A stretch of DNA of 45,024 nucleotides from Eubacterium sp. (GCA_017425345.1 JAFOML010000016.1:1-45024), one strand, 5' to 3'. Counted from the first letter of the stretch, positions 1-9,294 are shown. Notes: a model not told the origin generated them from the letters alone. Translations and numbers: made by a program.

Positions 1-3000
1 AACTTTCCGGAACCGTCCGGTTCATCTCCGCCGGAGAATCCGCCCGGGATCATGATGATCTGGGATTCCCGGATCCGCGCCGCAAACTCCTCTACAGAGC
101 GGCTGACCGCGTCTGCCGTCAGATTGTTGATCACGAAGATATCCGGATCCGCGCCCGCATCCCGGAAGGCCTTCGCCGAGTCATACTCGCAGTTCGTTCC
201 CGGGAAGACCGGAATCAGAACCTTCGGCGAGGCGACGGAAACAGCTGCATGCGCATGGCTGTCTGCCTTATACGTAAAGGTCTCGATCTTATTCGGAGCC
301 GGCGTGATATTGCACTTATAGACTGGCTCCAGCTTATCCTCATAGGCCTTAGAAAGCGCTTCCATCGAAACGCAGGAATTCTTCCAGACGATCTCCTTCG
401 CAGCGGTCGTGCGTCCGATCAGAACAGCGCAGTCCGCCTCGATCTCGATATCCTCTCCGTCCACTTCCAGAAGGAGTCCGCCGTAGTGATATCCGAAGAT
501 ATCCTCCATCGTGAGCGAATCCTCGAACCGGAATCCGATGCCGTTTCCAAGTCCCATCTTGAGGACCGCTTCGGCAATACCGCCAAATCCCGGCGTATAA
601 GCAGCCTTGATCAGTCCGCTCTCGTTCAGCTGCGCAGCAAGACGGTAGATTTCCTTCAGGGACTCGCCGGTCGGGAGTCCGGACTCTGTATATTCAGGAG
701 TTAACATAATAAGTTTATCATCAACGCCTTTGAATTCCGGTGAGATCACGCGGTCCGCCTTATCCGTCGTCACGGCAAACGAGATCAGGGTCGGCGGTAC
801 ATCGATGTTCTCGAAAGTGCCGCTCATGGAGTCCTTGCCTCCGATTGCAGCGACGCCGAGCTCCTTCTGCGCGCGGAACGCGCCGAGCACAGCGGCCATC
901 GGCTTGCCCCAGCGGCTGCCTTCCGTTCCCGGTTTCTCAAAGTATTCCTGGAACGACAGATACACATCGCGGAAGGTCGCGCCGCTTGCGATCAGCTTGG
1001 ATACCGATTCCACCACCGCAAGGTAAGCGCCGTGATACGGGCTCGCCGCGGAAACAAACGGGTTAAATCCCCATGCCATGAAGGAACAGGTGTCCGTATG
1101 CTTCTTTTCTACCGAGATCAGGTTCACCATCGCCTGTACCGGCGTGCGCTGGAATTTGCCGCCGAACGGCATCATGACGGAGCCTGCGCCGATCGTGGAG
1201 TCGAACTCCTCGGAGAGTCCTCTCTTGGAGCAGACGTTGAGGTCCGCGGCCGTGTCCTGATAGGCTTTGACAAAATCTTCTGCGTACGTCTTCCCGATCT
1301 TTGCAGGAGCCGCGATCTCTACGTCAATATGCTTCTCCGCGCCGTTCGTATCCAGGAACGCGCGGGAAATATTCACGATCGCTTCCCCGTTCCAGTACTC
1401 TCTGAGATATGGCTCTTCCTTGACGACAGCAACTCTGGTAGCCTCCAGATTCTCTGCGCCTGCGAGCTCACAGAAGCGGTCTGCGTCTTCTGCGGAAACG
1501 ACGACGGCCATACGCTCCTGGGACTCGGAAATGGCCAGCTCTGTGCCATCCAGACCCTCATACTTCTTGGGAACCGCATTCAGATCGATGGAGAGACCAT
1601 CGGCCAGCTCACCGATCGCGACGGAAACACCGCCTGCGCCAAAGTCGTTGCAGCGCTTGATCATGCGGGAAGCTTCCGGATCACGGAACAGTCTCTGCAG
1701 TTTACGTTCCTCCGGAGCATTACCCTTCTGTACTTCTGCGCCGCAGGATTCCAGAGACTCCAGCGTATGCTTTTTGGAAGATCCGGTCGCGCCGCCGCAG
1801 CCGTCTCTCCCGGTCCGTCCGCCGAGCAGGATCACAATATCCGAATCGACCGGACGCTCACGCCGGACATTTTCGGCCGGAGCTGCCGCGATCACAGCGC
1901 CAACCTCCATGCGCTTGGCCACATAGCCCGGATGATAGACCTCATCCACCTGACCGGTCGCCAGACCGATCTGGTTTCCGTAAGAGCTGTAACCATCTGC
2001 AGCGGTGGTCACGATCTTTCTCTGCGGGAGCTTGCCCTGAAGGGTCTCGGATACCGGGGTCAGCGGGTCTGCCGCGCCCGTCAGACGCATGGCGCCATAT
2101 ACATAACTTCTGCCCGAAAGCGGGTCGCGGATCGCGCCGCCGATACAGGTCGCGGCGCCTCCGAACGGCTCGATCTCCGTCGGGTGATTGTGTGTCTCAT
2201 TTTTGAAGAGGAGCAGCCATTTCTCCGTCTTTCCTTCAACTTCAACATCGCACTTGACCGTGCAGGCGTTGATCTCTTCGGACTCATCCAGCTTGTCCAG
2301 CAGTCCCTGCTTCTTGAGGTATTTCGCAGCCAGCGTGCCGATATCCATCAGGTTGACCGGCTTGGTGCGGCCGAGCTCTGTGCGCGTCTTCAGGTAATCC
2401 TCATAGGTCGCCTGAATCTCCGCGTCAGCGAATGTGACGTGGTCGATCGTCGTATTGAAGGTCGTATGACGGCAGTGATCCGACCAGTACGTATCGATCA
2501 CACGGATCTCGGTGATCGTCGGATCACGGTCCTCCGATCTGAAATACTCCTGGCAGAATTTCAGATCCGCCAGGTCCATAGCAAGACCGCGCGCATTCAG
2601 AAAGTCGTTCAGGCCCTCCTCATCCAGGTCCAGAAATCCGTCGATCGTCTCAACCTGTGTCGGAATATCATACACGGTCTTTAAGGTCTCAAACGGCTCC
2701 AGAGAGGCCTCTCTCGCCTCGACCGGGTTGATAACATATTTCTTGATGACCGCCATATCCTCGTCGGTCAGCGCTCCGCGCAGGATATATACGCGCGCGC
2801 TGTGGATCTCCGGACGGTCTCCCTTGGAGATCAGCTGGATACACTCTGCAGCGGAGTTCGCACGCTGATCAAACTGACCGGGCAGATATTCCACGGCGAA
2901 AACGATATCGCCCTCCCCTGCCGGAAGCTCACTATAAGTGAGGTCCACCTGGGGCTCAGAGAATACGGTACGTACAGCGTTCTGGAACAGCTCTTCCGAA

Positions 3001-3140
3001 AGATTCTCCGCATCATAGCGGTTCACGATCCGGAGGCTTTCCAGATTGTCCAGTCCAAACAGTCCTGTCAGTTCTTTCCGCAGAGATTCTGCCTCACTGG
3101 CAAACTGCGCTTTCTTTTCTACGTAGATCCTGTAAACCAT
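1..3140 (-). CDS. purL: Phosphoribosylformylglycinamidine synthase, single-chain (partial, C-terminus outside window)
   Basis: Converts FGAR, glutamine and ATP to FGAM in de novo purine synthesis. The visible 1046 codons are open from an ATG at 3140 to the window edge. The translation shows the PurL signature SDHCRHTTF, then ETHNHPTEIEPFGGAAT and a GGKDSMSGTF stretch in the second half. It ends in the start of the glutaminase domain (PGTNCEYDSA, then PGGFSGGDEPDGSGK at the edge). This is the long one-polypeptide type of about 1250 residues, so roughly 200 residues carrying the glutaminase catalytic Cys-His-Glu are missing only because the window ends. The start is supported by a GGAGG about 7 bases upstream, inside the 3' end of purD, whose stop is one base away. 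Last visible gene of the purine operon. Confidence 0.96.
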   Translation of the reverse strand, partial: MVYRIYVEKKAQFASEAESLRKELTGLFGLDNLESLRIVNRYDAENLSEELFQNAVRTVFSEPQVDLTYSELPAGEGDIVFAVEYLPGQFDQRANSAAECIQLISKGDRPEIHSARVYILRGALTDEDMAVIKKYVINPVEAREASLEPFETLKTVYDIPTQVETIDGFLDLDEEGLNDFLNARGLAMDLADLKFCQEYFRSEDRDPTITEIRVIDTYWSDHCRHTTFNTTIDHVTFADAEIQATYEDYLKTRTELGRTKPVNLMDIGTLAAKYLKKQGLLDKLDESEEINACTVKCDVEVEGKTEKWLLLFKNETHNHPTEIEPFGGAATCIGGAIRDPLSGRSYVYGAMRLTGAADPLTPVSETLQGKLPQRKIVTTAADGYSSYGNQIGLATGQVDEVYHPGYVAKRMEVGAVIAAAPAENVRRERPVDSDIVILLGGRTGRDGCGGATGSSKKHTLESLESCGAEVQKGNAPEERKLQRLFRDPEASRMIKRCNDFGAGGVSVAIGELADGLSIDLNAVPKKYEGLDGTELAISESQERMAVVVSAEDADRFCELAGAENLEATRVAVVKEEPYLREYWNGEAIVNISRAFLDTNGAEKHIDVEIAAPAKIGKTYAEDFVKAYQDTAADLNVCSKRGLSEEFDSTIGAGSVMMPFGGKFQRTPVQAMVNLISVEKKHTDTCSFMAWGFNPFVSAASPYHGAYLAVVESVSKLIASGATFRDVYLSFQEYFEKPGTEGSRWGKPMAAVLGAFRAQKELGVAAIGGKDSMSGTFENIDVPPTLISFAVTTDKADRVISPEFKGVDDKLIMLTPEYTESGLPTGESLKEIYRLAAQLNESGLIKAAYTPGFGGIAEAVLKMGLGNGIGFRFEDSLTMEDIFGYHYGGLLLEVDGEDIEIEADCAVLIGRTTAAKEIVWKNSCVSMEALSKAYEDKLEPVYKCNITPAPNKIETFTYKADSHAHAAVSVASPKVLIPVFPGTNCEYDSAKAFRDAGADPDIFVINNLTADAVSRSVEEFAARIRESQIIMIPGGFSGGDEPDGSGK

Positions 3141-3141
3141 G

Positions 3142-4407
3142 TTAGTCCTCCAATGCCTGTAATGCTCTGGCTCCGATATCATGTCTGTAGAAGCCGTCTT
3201 CAAATCCGATCCGCGCCACATCCTTATAGGCCAGATCGATTGCCTCTCTGATGTCTTTCCCTCTGCAGGTGACACCGAGGACCCGTCCGCCGTTCGAGAG
3301 CAGCTTGCCGTCCTCCAGTTTAGCGCCTGCCACATAGACGTTCTTCATGTCTTCCGGGATCTCAAGCAGGCAGCCTTTCTGATAGGAGCCCGGATAGCCC
3401 TTCGATGCCATCACGACACAGCAGGCGGCATCGTCCGAGAAACGGACATCGGCATCCGCAAGCGTTCCTTCTGACACGTGCAGCATGATGTCAAACAGGT
3501 CACTGTCCAGAAGCGGGAGCACGACCTGTGTCTCCGGATCGCCGAACCGGCAGTTATACTCGATGACCTTGGGACCGTCTTCCGTGATCATAAGGCCGAA
3601 GTACAGGCAGCCCTTAAAGGTGCGGCCTTCCCGGTTCATCGCGATCATGGTCGGAAGAAAGATCTCTTCTTTGCAGCGTTCTTCGATCTCCGGCGTATAA
3701 TACGGATTCGGAGCAACGGTTCCCATGCCGCCCGTATTCAGGCCTGTATCGCCGTCTCCCGCGCGTTTATGATCCATCGAGCTGATCATCGGGATCAGCA
3801 CGTTTCCGTCCGTAAAGCTCAAAACAGAGACTTCCGGGCCGGTCAGGAATTCTTCAATGACTACACAGCTGCCGCTTTCTCCGAAGATCCGGTCTTCCAT
3901 CATGGAGACGACTGCCGCCTTGGCATCCTCTCTCGTCTCGCAGATCAGGACACCCTTTCCCTTTGCGAGACCGTCCGCCTTGACGACGACAGGGATCTTA
4001 CAGTTCTCCACATATGCCAGCGCGTCTTCTTCCTCGGTAAATATCTCATACTCTGCGGTCGGGATGCCGTAAGCCTTCATCAGCTGTTTGGAGAAAGCCT
4101 TGCTTCCCTCGATGATCGCCGCATCCGCGTTCGGACCGAAGCACGGGATCCCCTCTGCTTCCAGCAGGTCGACGAGACCCATCACGAGCGGATCGTCCGG
4201 GGCGACAACAGCAAAATCCACCGGATGCGTCTTCGCGAACTCCACGATCGCCGGAAGATCCTCCGCGCCGATCGGTACACACTCAGCATCCCCGGCAAAG
4301 CCGCCGTTTCCCGGCAGCGCATAGATATGATCAACCTTCGGGCTTTCCTTGATCTTGCGAATGATCGCATGTTCACGTCCGCCTCCGCCAATGACCATTA
4401 CGTTCAT
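3142..4407 (-). CDS. purD: Phosphoribosylamine-glycine ligase (GAR synthetase)
   Basis: ATP-grasp ligase joining phosphoribosylamine and glycine, step 2 of purine synthesis. The 421-residue length is normal. The N-terminal GGGGREHA motif (residues 7-14), the ATP-grasp lid region VKADGLAKGKGV, the GLNTGGMG loop and the metal-binding NCRFGDPETQ stretch are all present. An AGGAG lies 8 bases before the ATG. The gene follows purH by 20 bases and runs to one base before purL, so it is co-transcribed with both. Confidence 0.97.
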   Translation of the reverse strand: MNVMVIGGGGREHAIIRKIKESPKVDHIYALPGNGGFAGDAECVPIGAEDLPAIVEFAKTHPVDFAVVAPDDPLVMGLVDLLEAEGIPCFGPNADAAIIEGSKAFSKQLMKAYGIPTAEYEIFTEEEDALAYVENCKIPVVVKADGLAKGKGVLICETREDAKAAVVSMMEDRIFGESGSCVVIEEFLTGPEVSVLSFTDGNVLIPMISSMDHKRAGDGDTGLNTGGMGTVAPNPYYTPEIEERCKEEIFLPTMIAMNREGRTFKGCLYFGLMITEDGPKVIEYNCRFGDPETQVVLPLLDSDLFDIMLHVSEGTLADADVRFSDDAACCVVMASKGYPGSYQKGCLLEIPEDMKNVYVAGAKLEDGKLLSNGGRVLGVTCRGKDIREAIDLAYKDVARIGFEDGFYRHDIGARALQALED

Positions 4408-4427
4408 ATTGATTCTCCTTTTCTGTA

Positions 4428-5612
4428 TCAGTGATGGAACAGTCTCATGCCCGTAAAGGCCATGACCATGTTATAGCTGTCGCAGGTGTCGATCACGTTC
4501 TGATCGCGGATCGAGCCGCCCGGCTGCGCCACGTAGCTGACGCCGCTCTTATGCGCGCGCTCGATATTATCCCCGAACGGGAAGAACGCGTCGCTGCCCA
4601 GCGATACGCCGGAAATGCCGGCGAGATAGGCCTTCTGCTCCGCGCGGGTGAACGGCTCCGGCTTCTCGGTGAACAAAGTCTGCCACACGCCGTCTCTCAG
4701 CACATCCTCGTATTCCTCGCCCAGATAGACGTCGATCGTATTGTCACGGACTGCTCTTCCTACGTCATCGCGGAACGGCAGATGGATGACCGGATCGGAC
4801 TGTCTGAGGTGCCAGAAGTCCGCCTTGGATCCAGCCAGTCTGGTGCAGTGGATGCGGGACTGCTGTCCGGCGCCGACACCGATCGCCTGTCCGTCCTTCG
4901 TATAGACGACGGAGTTGGACTGCGTATACTTCAACGTGATCAGCGCGATGACCAGATCACGTCTGGCCTCTTCCGGAAGCTCGCGGTTCTTCGTGACGAT
5001 ATTCGTAAAGTCGTCCATGTGAACCGTATAATCATTCCTTCCCTGTTCAAACGTGATTCCGTAGACCTGCTTGTGCTCCTGCGGCGCAGGGCGATAAGCG
5101 GTATCGATCTGTACGATGTTATAGTTCCCCTTCTTCTTTCCCTTCAGGATCTCCAGCGCTTCCGGCGTATAGCCCGGCGCGATAATGCCGTCCGATACCT
5201 CTCTCTTCAGGATCGTGGCAGTCGTCACATCACAGGTGTCGCTCAGCGCGACCCAGTCACCGAAGGAGGACATGCGGTCCGTTCCTCTGGCGCGCGCATA
5301 AGCGGTCGCGACCGGCGACGCATCGAGTCCTTCGATATCGTCTACAAAGCATGCCTTCTTCAGCGTATCACTCATCGGGACGCCGACAGCAGCCGAAGTT
5401 GGTGAAACGTGTTTAAAAGAGGTCGCAGCCGGCATGCCGAGGCTCTCTTTGATCTCGCGGACGAGCTGATAGCTGTTCAGCGCATCCAGAAAGTTGATAT
5501 ATCCCGGCCGGCCGTTCAGAATCTGAATCGGCAGGTCGCTTCCGTCTTCCATGTAGATGCGCGCGGGTTTCTGATTCGGGTTGCATCCGTACTTCAGTGC
5601 AAAGTCTTTCAT
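4428..5612 (-). CDS. purH: AICAR formyltransferase, stand-alone (PurH C-terminal half only)
   Basis: Transfers the formyl group of 10-formyl-THF to AICAR, giving FAICAR. The 394-residue protein corresponds only to the AICAR transformylase half of bifunctional PurH; the N-terminal IMP cyclohydrolase (MGS-like) domain is absent. SFKHVSP at residues 65-71 contains the conserved Lys67-His68 pair, and the C-terminal part has SDAFFPFGDNIERA and the QPGGSIRD segment typical of the family. Ring closure is supplied by the PurO-type gene immediately upstream (12-base gap). An AGGAG precedes the ATG. The split form is common in Lachnospiraceae-type clostridia. Confidence 0.95.
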   Translation of the reverse strand: MKDFALKYGCNPNQKPARIYMEDGSDLPIQILNGRPGYINFLDALNSYQLVREIKESLGMPAATSFKHVSPTSAAVGVPMSDTLKKACFVDDIEGLDASPVATAYARARGTDRMSSFGDWVALSDTCDVTTATILKREVSDGIIAPGYTPEALEILKGKKKGNYNIVQIDTAYRPAPQEHKQVYGITFEQGRNDYTVHMDDFTNIVTKNRELPEEARRDLVIALITLKYTQSNSVVYTKDGQAIGVGAGQQSRIHCTRLAGSKADFWHLRQSDPVIHLPFRDDVGRAVRDNTIDVYLGEEYEDVLRDGVWQTLFTEKPEPFTRAEQKAYLAGISGVSLGSDAFFPFGDNIERAHKSGVSYVAQPGGSIRDQNVIDTCDSYNMVMAFTGMRLFHH

Positions 5613-5624
5613 GATGTCTCCTCT

Positions 5625-6341
5625 TTACTCGTATTTATTGATCATGCGGCTTGTCGCTTCACCGGTCTTCCGATCGGTGTACCGGACATAAAGCGAAATC
5701 TTATTCTGCTCATCCAGGTTCTCCCAGATCGAAGCGGTAAATGCGTCGATATCATCCGGGATCTGGACTCTCTCTGGTTCTCCCATAAAGGTCGGGATCG
5801 GATTCCCGTCCGTCACATAGGTGTGCAGAAAATGGCCGAGACCCGGCTGGGCATCGTACTCGTAGAAATAACGGCTGCAGAAGGTTCCGTCCGGATCTGC
5901 GCTCTTCAGAATGCTCATCTTATAGCTGAGCTCGTTCCGCAGATTCAGGATCCCGCTGATTCTGGGCGTCCAGTTCGGCGGATCCGGTTCGAAGCAGCGC
6001 GTCCGAAGAGCATCCTCAAACGATCTGCCTTCCAGCACATATTCATAGATCGTATCGGTCTGATCGCCGTTTGTCACGATCAGCTGTCCTTCCGTCCTGC
6101 GGATCGGATAATAAATGATCAGGGAGGGATCCTCCACTTTCGATTCATCGTACGGTTTGATCATCAGGTCGTCGCCCACTTCCACGAAAGTGCGGTTCCT
6201 GCTGTTTGCGGAACGCCCCATGATAAAGTATGCGCTGACCGCCTTAGAACCGTCCGGCGTCTCGCCGAGGATGATGCCGCGGCCTACATAGGGATTCCCG
6301 GAGATGCGTTCTGCGATCGTTCTGGTTTCATATACGTTCAT
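5625..6341 (-). CDS. purO: IMP cyclohydrolase, PurO type
   Basis: Predicted to close the FAICAR ring to give IMP, the last step of the pathway. The 238-residue translation (MNVYETRTIAERISGNPYVG at the start, then FIMGRSANSRNRTF) matches the archaeal-type IMP cyclohydrolase family (PF07826) and is unrelated in fold to the PurH N-terminal domain. The start at 6341 was chosen over upstream in-frame codons because GGAGG lies just before it and its ATG overlaps the purN stop as ATGA, indicating translational coupling. Its position beside a transformylase-only PurH supports the role. Confidence 0.9.
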   Translation of the reverse strand: MNVYETRTIAERISGNPYVGRGIILGETPDGSKAVSAYFIMGRSANSRNRTFVEVGDDLMIKPYDESKVEDPSLIIYYPIRRTEGQLIVTNGDQTDTIYEYVLEGRSFEDALRTRCFEPDPPNWTPRISGILNLRNELSYKMSILKSADPDGTFCSRYFYEYDAQPGLGHFLHTYVTDGNPIPTFMGEPERVQIPDDIDAFTASIWENLDEQNKISLYVRYTDRKTGEATSRMINKYE

Positions 6342-6928
6342 GCTTTCTCCTCCATGATCTTTCGACTGATATCTTCCGCTGCCTGCGGAAGCAGGATCCA
6401 TTCCGCCTGTTCCATGACGCGGCGCTGCAGGATCTCCGGCGTATCCCCATCCTGGACCTCTACCGCCTTCTGCGCGATGATCTGGCCCCCATCCGGAATC
6501 TCATTAACATAATGGACCGTCGCGCCGGTGACCTTGACGCCGTAAGCAAGCGCCTTTTCATGCACATGCAGCCCGTAGCAGCCTTTTCCGCAGAAGGATG
6601 GAATCAGCGCCGGATGAATGTTGATGATCGGAGCATCGATCTGCTTCAGGAAGGAAGCGCTCAGGATCTTCAGGAATCCGGCAAGCACGATCAGCTCGAT
6701 GCCACGGCGCTTCAGTTCTAAAGCGAGACTGTCCTCATCCTTCATGACTAAGGATTCGATCCCGTTCTTAGCCGCGCGCTCCAGCGCATAGGCATTCGGA
6801 TTGCTGGCCACCACCAGCACGATCTCCCCGCTTCGGAGGATCTCGTTCTTCTGCGCATTGATCAGGGCCTGCAGATTGGTGCCGCCGCCCGAGACCATGA
6901 CGCAGATCTTCGTCTTCTCCTTTAGCAT
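6338..6928 (-). CDS. purN: Phosphoribosylglycinamide formyltransferase (folate-dependent)
   Basis: Formylates GAR with 10-formyl-THF. 196 residues, normal length. GGGTNLQ at residues 14-20 binds the phosphate of GAR. The catalytic triad is recognisable as Asn103 and His105 in IINIHPALIPS and Asp146 in IPDGGQII. The start overlaps the end of purM by seven bases with an AGGAG seven bases upstream, and the stop overlaps the purO start by four bases, so the three are translated as one coupled unit. Confidence 0.96.
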   Translation of the reverse strand: MLKEKTKICVMVSGGGTNLQALINAQKNEILRSGEIVLVVASNPNAYALERAAKNGIESLVMKDEDSLALELKRRGIELIVLAGFLKILSASFLKQIDAPIINIHPALIPSFCGKGCYGLHVHEKALAYGVKVTGATVHYVNEIPDGGQIIAQKAVEVQDGDTPEILQRRVMEQAEWILLPQAAEDISRKIMEEKA

Positions 6929-7962
6929 AAGATCACTCCTTCATCAGAAGCGACTGTCTCACCCAGGATATAGGCATCTTCTCCGGCTTCCTTCAGAGCC
7001 GCGAGCGCATCCTCTGCGTCTTCCGGCGCCACGATGCAGGTCATGCCGACACCCATGTTGTACGTATTGAACATATCTCTTTCCGGAATATTACCGGTCT
7101 TCGCGATCAGATCAAAGATCGGAAGGACGCGCACGTTCTCCTTCGGGATGCGGACACTGATGCCCGCCGGCAGGCTCCGCGGAATGTTCTCATAGAAGCC
7201 GCCGCCCGTGATATGCGCGATGGACTTGACCGTGACCTTGCTGAAGAGGTGCAGGACCGGCTTCACGTAGATCTTCGTCGGGGTCAGAAGCGTCTCACCA
7301 AGGGAAGCGCCTCCGAGTTCCGGAACCGGACTGGTCAGGTCCTGATTCTCCACGTCAAATACCTTTCTCACAAGTGAGAATCCGTTGGAATGCACGCCGG
7401 ACGAAGGAAGGCCGATCACGACATCACCGGGTTTGATCGCGGTCTTGTCCAGCACTTTCGACTGGTCCACGACGCCTACGGCAAAACCTGCAAGGTCGTA
7501 TTCATCTTCCGGATAGAATCCCGGCATCTCTGCCGTCTCTCCGCCGATCAGTGCGGATCTGGACTGCACGCAGCCTTCTGCTACACCGCTGACGATTTCC
7601 GCGATCTTCTCCGGCACGTTCTTGCCGCAAGCAATATAGTCCAGGAAGAACAGCGGTTTCGCGCCGACACAGAGGATGTCATTGACACACATCGCGACAC
7701 AGTCGATTCCTACTGTGTCGTGTTTATCCATCAGGAATGCCAGCTTCAGTTTGGTCCCGACACCATCCGTGCCGCTGACCAGAACCGGCTCTGTCATTCC
7801 TTCCATATCCAGATGGAACAGCCCTCCGAATCCGCCGAGGTCCGACGTGTCCCCGAATACGGAAGTTCTGGCGATATGCTGTTTCATCAGCTCTACTGAT
7901 TTATATCCGGCAGTGATGTCCACGCCTGCTGCCTTATAACTCTCGCTGAAACTCTTACTCAT
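6922..7962 (-). CDS. purM: Phosphoribosylformylglycinamidine cyclo-ligase (AIR synthase)
   Basis: ATP-dependent closure of FGAM to AIR. The 346 residues match the usual PurM length. The N-terminus AAGVDITAGYKSVELMK is followed by the DLGGFGGLF loop, VSGTDGVGTKLKLAF, the GIDCVAMCVNDI segment, GGETAEMPGFY and ITGGGFYENIPR, all family signatures. A GGAGG-type site lies just before the ATG. Fourteen bases separate it from purE upstream. Confidence 0.97.
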   Translation of the reverse strand: MSKSFSESYKAAGVDITAGYKSVELMKQHIARTSVFGDTSDLGGFGGLFHLDMEGMTEPVLVSGTDGVGTKLKLAFLMDKHDTVGIDCVAMCVNDILCVGAKPLFFLDYIACGKNVPEKIAEIVSGVAEGCVQSRSALIGGETAEMPGFYPEDEYDLAGFAVGVVDQSKVLDKTAIKPGDVVIGLPSSGVHSNGFSLVRKVFDVENQDLTSPVPELGGASLGETLLTPTKIYVKPVLHLFSKVTVKSIAHITGGGFYENIPRSLPAGISVRIPKENVRVLPIFDLIAKTGNIPERDMFNTYNMGVGMTCIVAPEDAEDALAALKEAGEDAYILGETVASDEGVILC

Positions 7963-7976
7963 GTTCTCCCTCCCGG

Positions 7977-8471
7977 TTACTTGTTAAACTTCTCTTCGAT
8001 TGCAGCGTTCTTCTTCAGAACGTTTACGCTCTGTGCCGCGCGGTTTGCCGCTAATCTCTCGTAAAGCGCATCGTCAGATAATGCGATCATCTCCGCGGCA
8101 AGCAGGCCGGCGTTCTTTCCGGCATTGATCCCAACCGTCGCGACCGGAATGCCCGGCGGCATCTGTACGGTCGAAAGCAGCGCGTCCATGCCGTCCAGCA
8201 CAGAGGACTTGACCGGAATACCGATGACCGGAAGTGTCGTTCCCGCCGCCATGGCTCCTGCCAGATGTGCTGCCATGCCGGCTGCCGCGATGATCACGCC
8301 AAACCCGTTCTCACGTGCGCTGACGGCAAACTCCCGTGCTTCTGCCGGCGTTCTGTGCGCGGAATATACGTGCACTTCAAACGGAACTGCCAGCTCCTTC
8401 AGTACGTCAATTGCTTTCTCCAGTACGGGAAGATCGCTGTCGCTTCCCATGATGATTCCAACTTTTTTCAT
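7977..8471 (-). CDS. purE: N5-carboxyaminoimidazole ribonucleotide mutase
   Basis: Class I PurE: moves the carboxyl group of N5-CAIR to C4 to give CAIR. 164 residues. The N-terminal GIIMGSDSDLP (residues 5-15), SAHRTP and AGMAAHLAGAMAA are the substrate and CO2 loop signatures. Class I PurE normally needs PurK, which is not in this window. It is the first purine gene of the cluster, 22 bases after ruvX, with a GAGGAG site before the ATG; no purine riboswitch is visible in that short gap. Confidence 0.95.
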   Translation of the reverse strand: MKKVGIIMGSDSDLPVLEKAIDVLKELAVPFEVHVYSAHRTPAEAREFAVSARENGFGVIIAAAGMAAHLAGAMAAGTTLPVIGIPVKSSVLDGMDALLSTVQMPPGIPVATVGINAGKNAGLLAAEMIALSDDALYERLAANRAAQSVNVLKKNAAIEEKFNK

Positions 8472-8493
8472 TGTCTCTCCTCTGTTCTGGTGA

Positions 8494-8934
8494 TTATATC
8501 GTTCTGCTATGTGAATCCATCCAGGTCTGCAGGATCAGGACGGCAGCCTGCCGGTCGATGATCTGCTTCCGTTTTCCACGGGACAGATCCGCATCGATCA
8601 TAACACGCTCCGCCTGTACGCTCGTCAGACGCTCGTCCTGCCATTCTACTGTGATGTCTTTCATACCGGTACTGCGCATCTTATTCTCCAGCATCGTCCG
8701 GAATGCCCTGACCTTCTCCGTCTGTTCGCTGTCCTGTCCGTTCATACTCAGCGGCAGCCCCACGACGATGGTGTCGCAATCGTATTCTTTCACGAGATCC
8801 AGCACCTTTCCGGCATCCTTCCGGATCCCGATACGCTCCAGCGTCGTAACACCCTGAGCTGTGATCCCGAGCGGATCGCTCACCGCGATCCCTATCGTCT
8901 TATCTCCTACATCCAGTCCGATCTTTCTGCGCAT
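8494..8934 (-). CDS. ruvX: RuvX/YqgF-family RNase H-fold nuclease
   Basis: 146-residue YqgF-family protein, annotated as putative Holliday junction resolvase and linked to pre-16S rRNA processing. The RNase H-fold motifs are seen: GLDVGDKTIGIAVSD at residues 6-20 with the first acidic residue, VVGLPLSMNG, then WQDERLTS and a C-terminal DRQAAVLILQ segment. It lies between ireB and purE; in many Firmicutes alaS-ireB-ruvX occur together, but purine genes downstream are less usual. The ribosome site is GGGG rather than AGGAGG. Confidence 0.93.
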   Translation of the reverse strand: MRRKIGLDVGDKTIGIAVSDPLGITAQGVTTLERIGIRKDAGKVLDLVKEYDCDTIVVGLPLSMNGQDSEQTEKVRAFRTMLENKMRSTGMKDITVEWQDERLTSVQAERVMIDADLSRGKRKQIIDRQAAVLILQTWMDSHSRTI

Positions 8935-8947
8935 ACGTTCCCCTTTA

Positions 8948-8976
8948 CGAAAAAGAGGCAGGTCAAAGCCTGCCCC
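8948..8976 (-). terminator. Intrinsic terminator after ireB
   Basis: Reading the minus strand, GGCAGG-CTTTGA-CCTGCC forms a six-base-pair stem followed by TCTTTTT. It starts 14 bases after the ireB stop and ends about 14 bases before the ruvX start codon. Expression of ruvX and the purine genes must therefore pass through it or use a promoter not evident to me. Confidence 0.75.
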
Positions 8977-8989
8977 ACTAAATTATCGA

Positions 8990-9235
8990 TTATTTCCGAA
9001 GATAATCCTTCAGAATCTCCTCCAGCAGGTCATCACGGTCAATTCGGCTGATCATGAGCCGTGCATTGTTATGGCTGGTGATATAGGAAGGATCGCCGGA
9101 AAGAATATAACCCACCATCTGATCGATGCCATTATAGCCTCGTTCCTCCAGCGCATCATAAACGATCTCAAGGACTTCTCTTGTGGTTCTCTGCTGCGAT
9201 TTAGATGCATCGAACATAATTGTTTTCTTATCCAT
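8990..9235 (-). CDS. ireB: IreB family regulatory phosphoprotein (UPF0297)
   Basis: 81-residue small cytoplasmic protein of the DUF965/UPF0297 family. In Enterococcus faecalis IreB is phosphorylated by the PASTA kinase IreK and affects cephalosporin resistance. The translation holds the family core VYDALEERGYNGIDQMVGYI and LSGDPSYITSHNNARLMI. The N-terminus KKTIMFDA keeps one threonine (Thr5) at the place of one of the two phosphorylated threonines of E. faecalis; the other is absent. The kinase gene is not in the window. AGGAGG lies 10 bases before the ATG. Confidence 0.94.
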   Translation of the reverse strand: MDKKTIMFDASKSQQRTTREVLEIVYDALEERGYNGIDQMVGYILSGDPSYITSHNNARLMISRIDRDDLLEEILKDYLRK

Positions 9236-9294
9236 AACTGTGCGACCTCCTATCTATTATTTCATCCTCCGAAAAGCACGGATGCTCTGCTCAT

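Noticed and set aside
1032..2684. Long open frame on the plus strand across purL
   Set aside because: It is antisense to a well-supported PurL reading frame, has no protein-family features and no ribosome site; it arises from GC-biased codon use. The same applies to the long plus-strand frames opposite alaS, the radical SAM gene and obg.
8472..8493. Purine riboswitch or PurR box before purE
   Set aside because: Only 22 bases separate ruvX and purE, with just a ribosome binding site in them.
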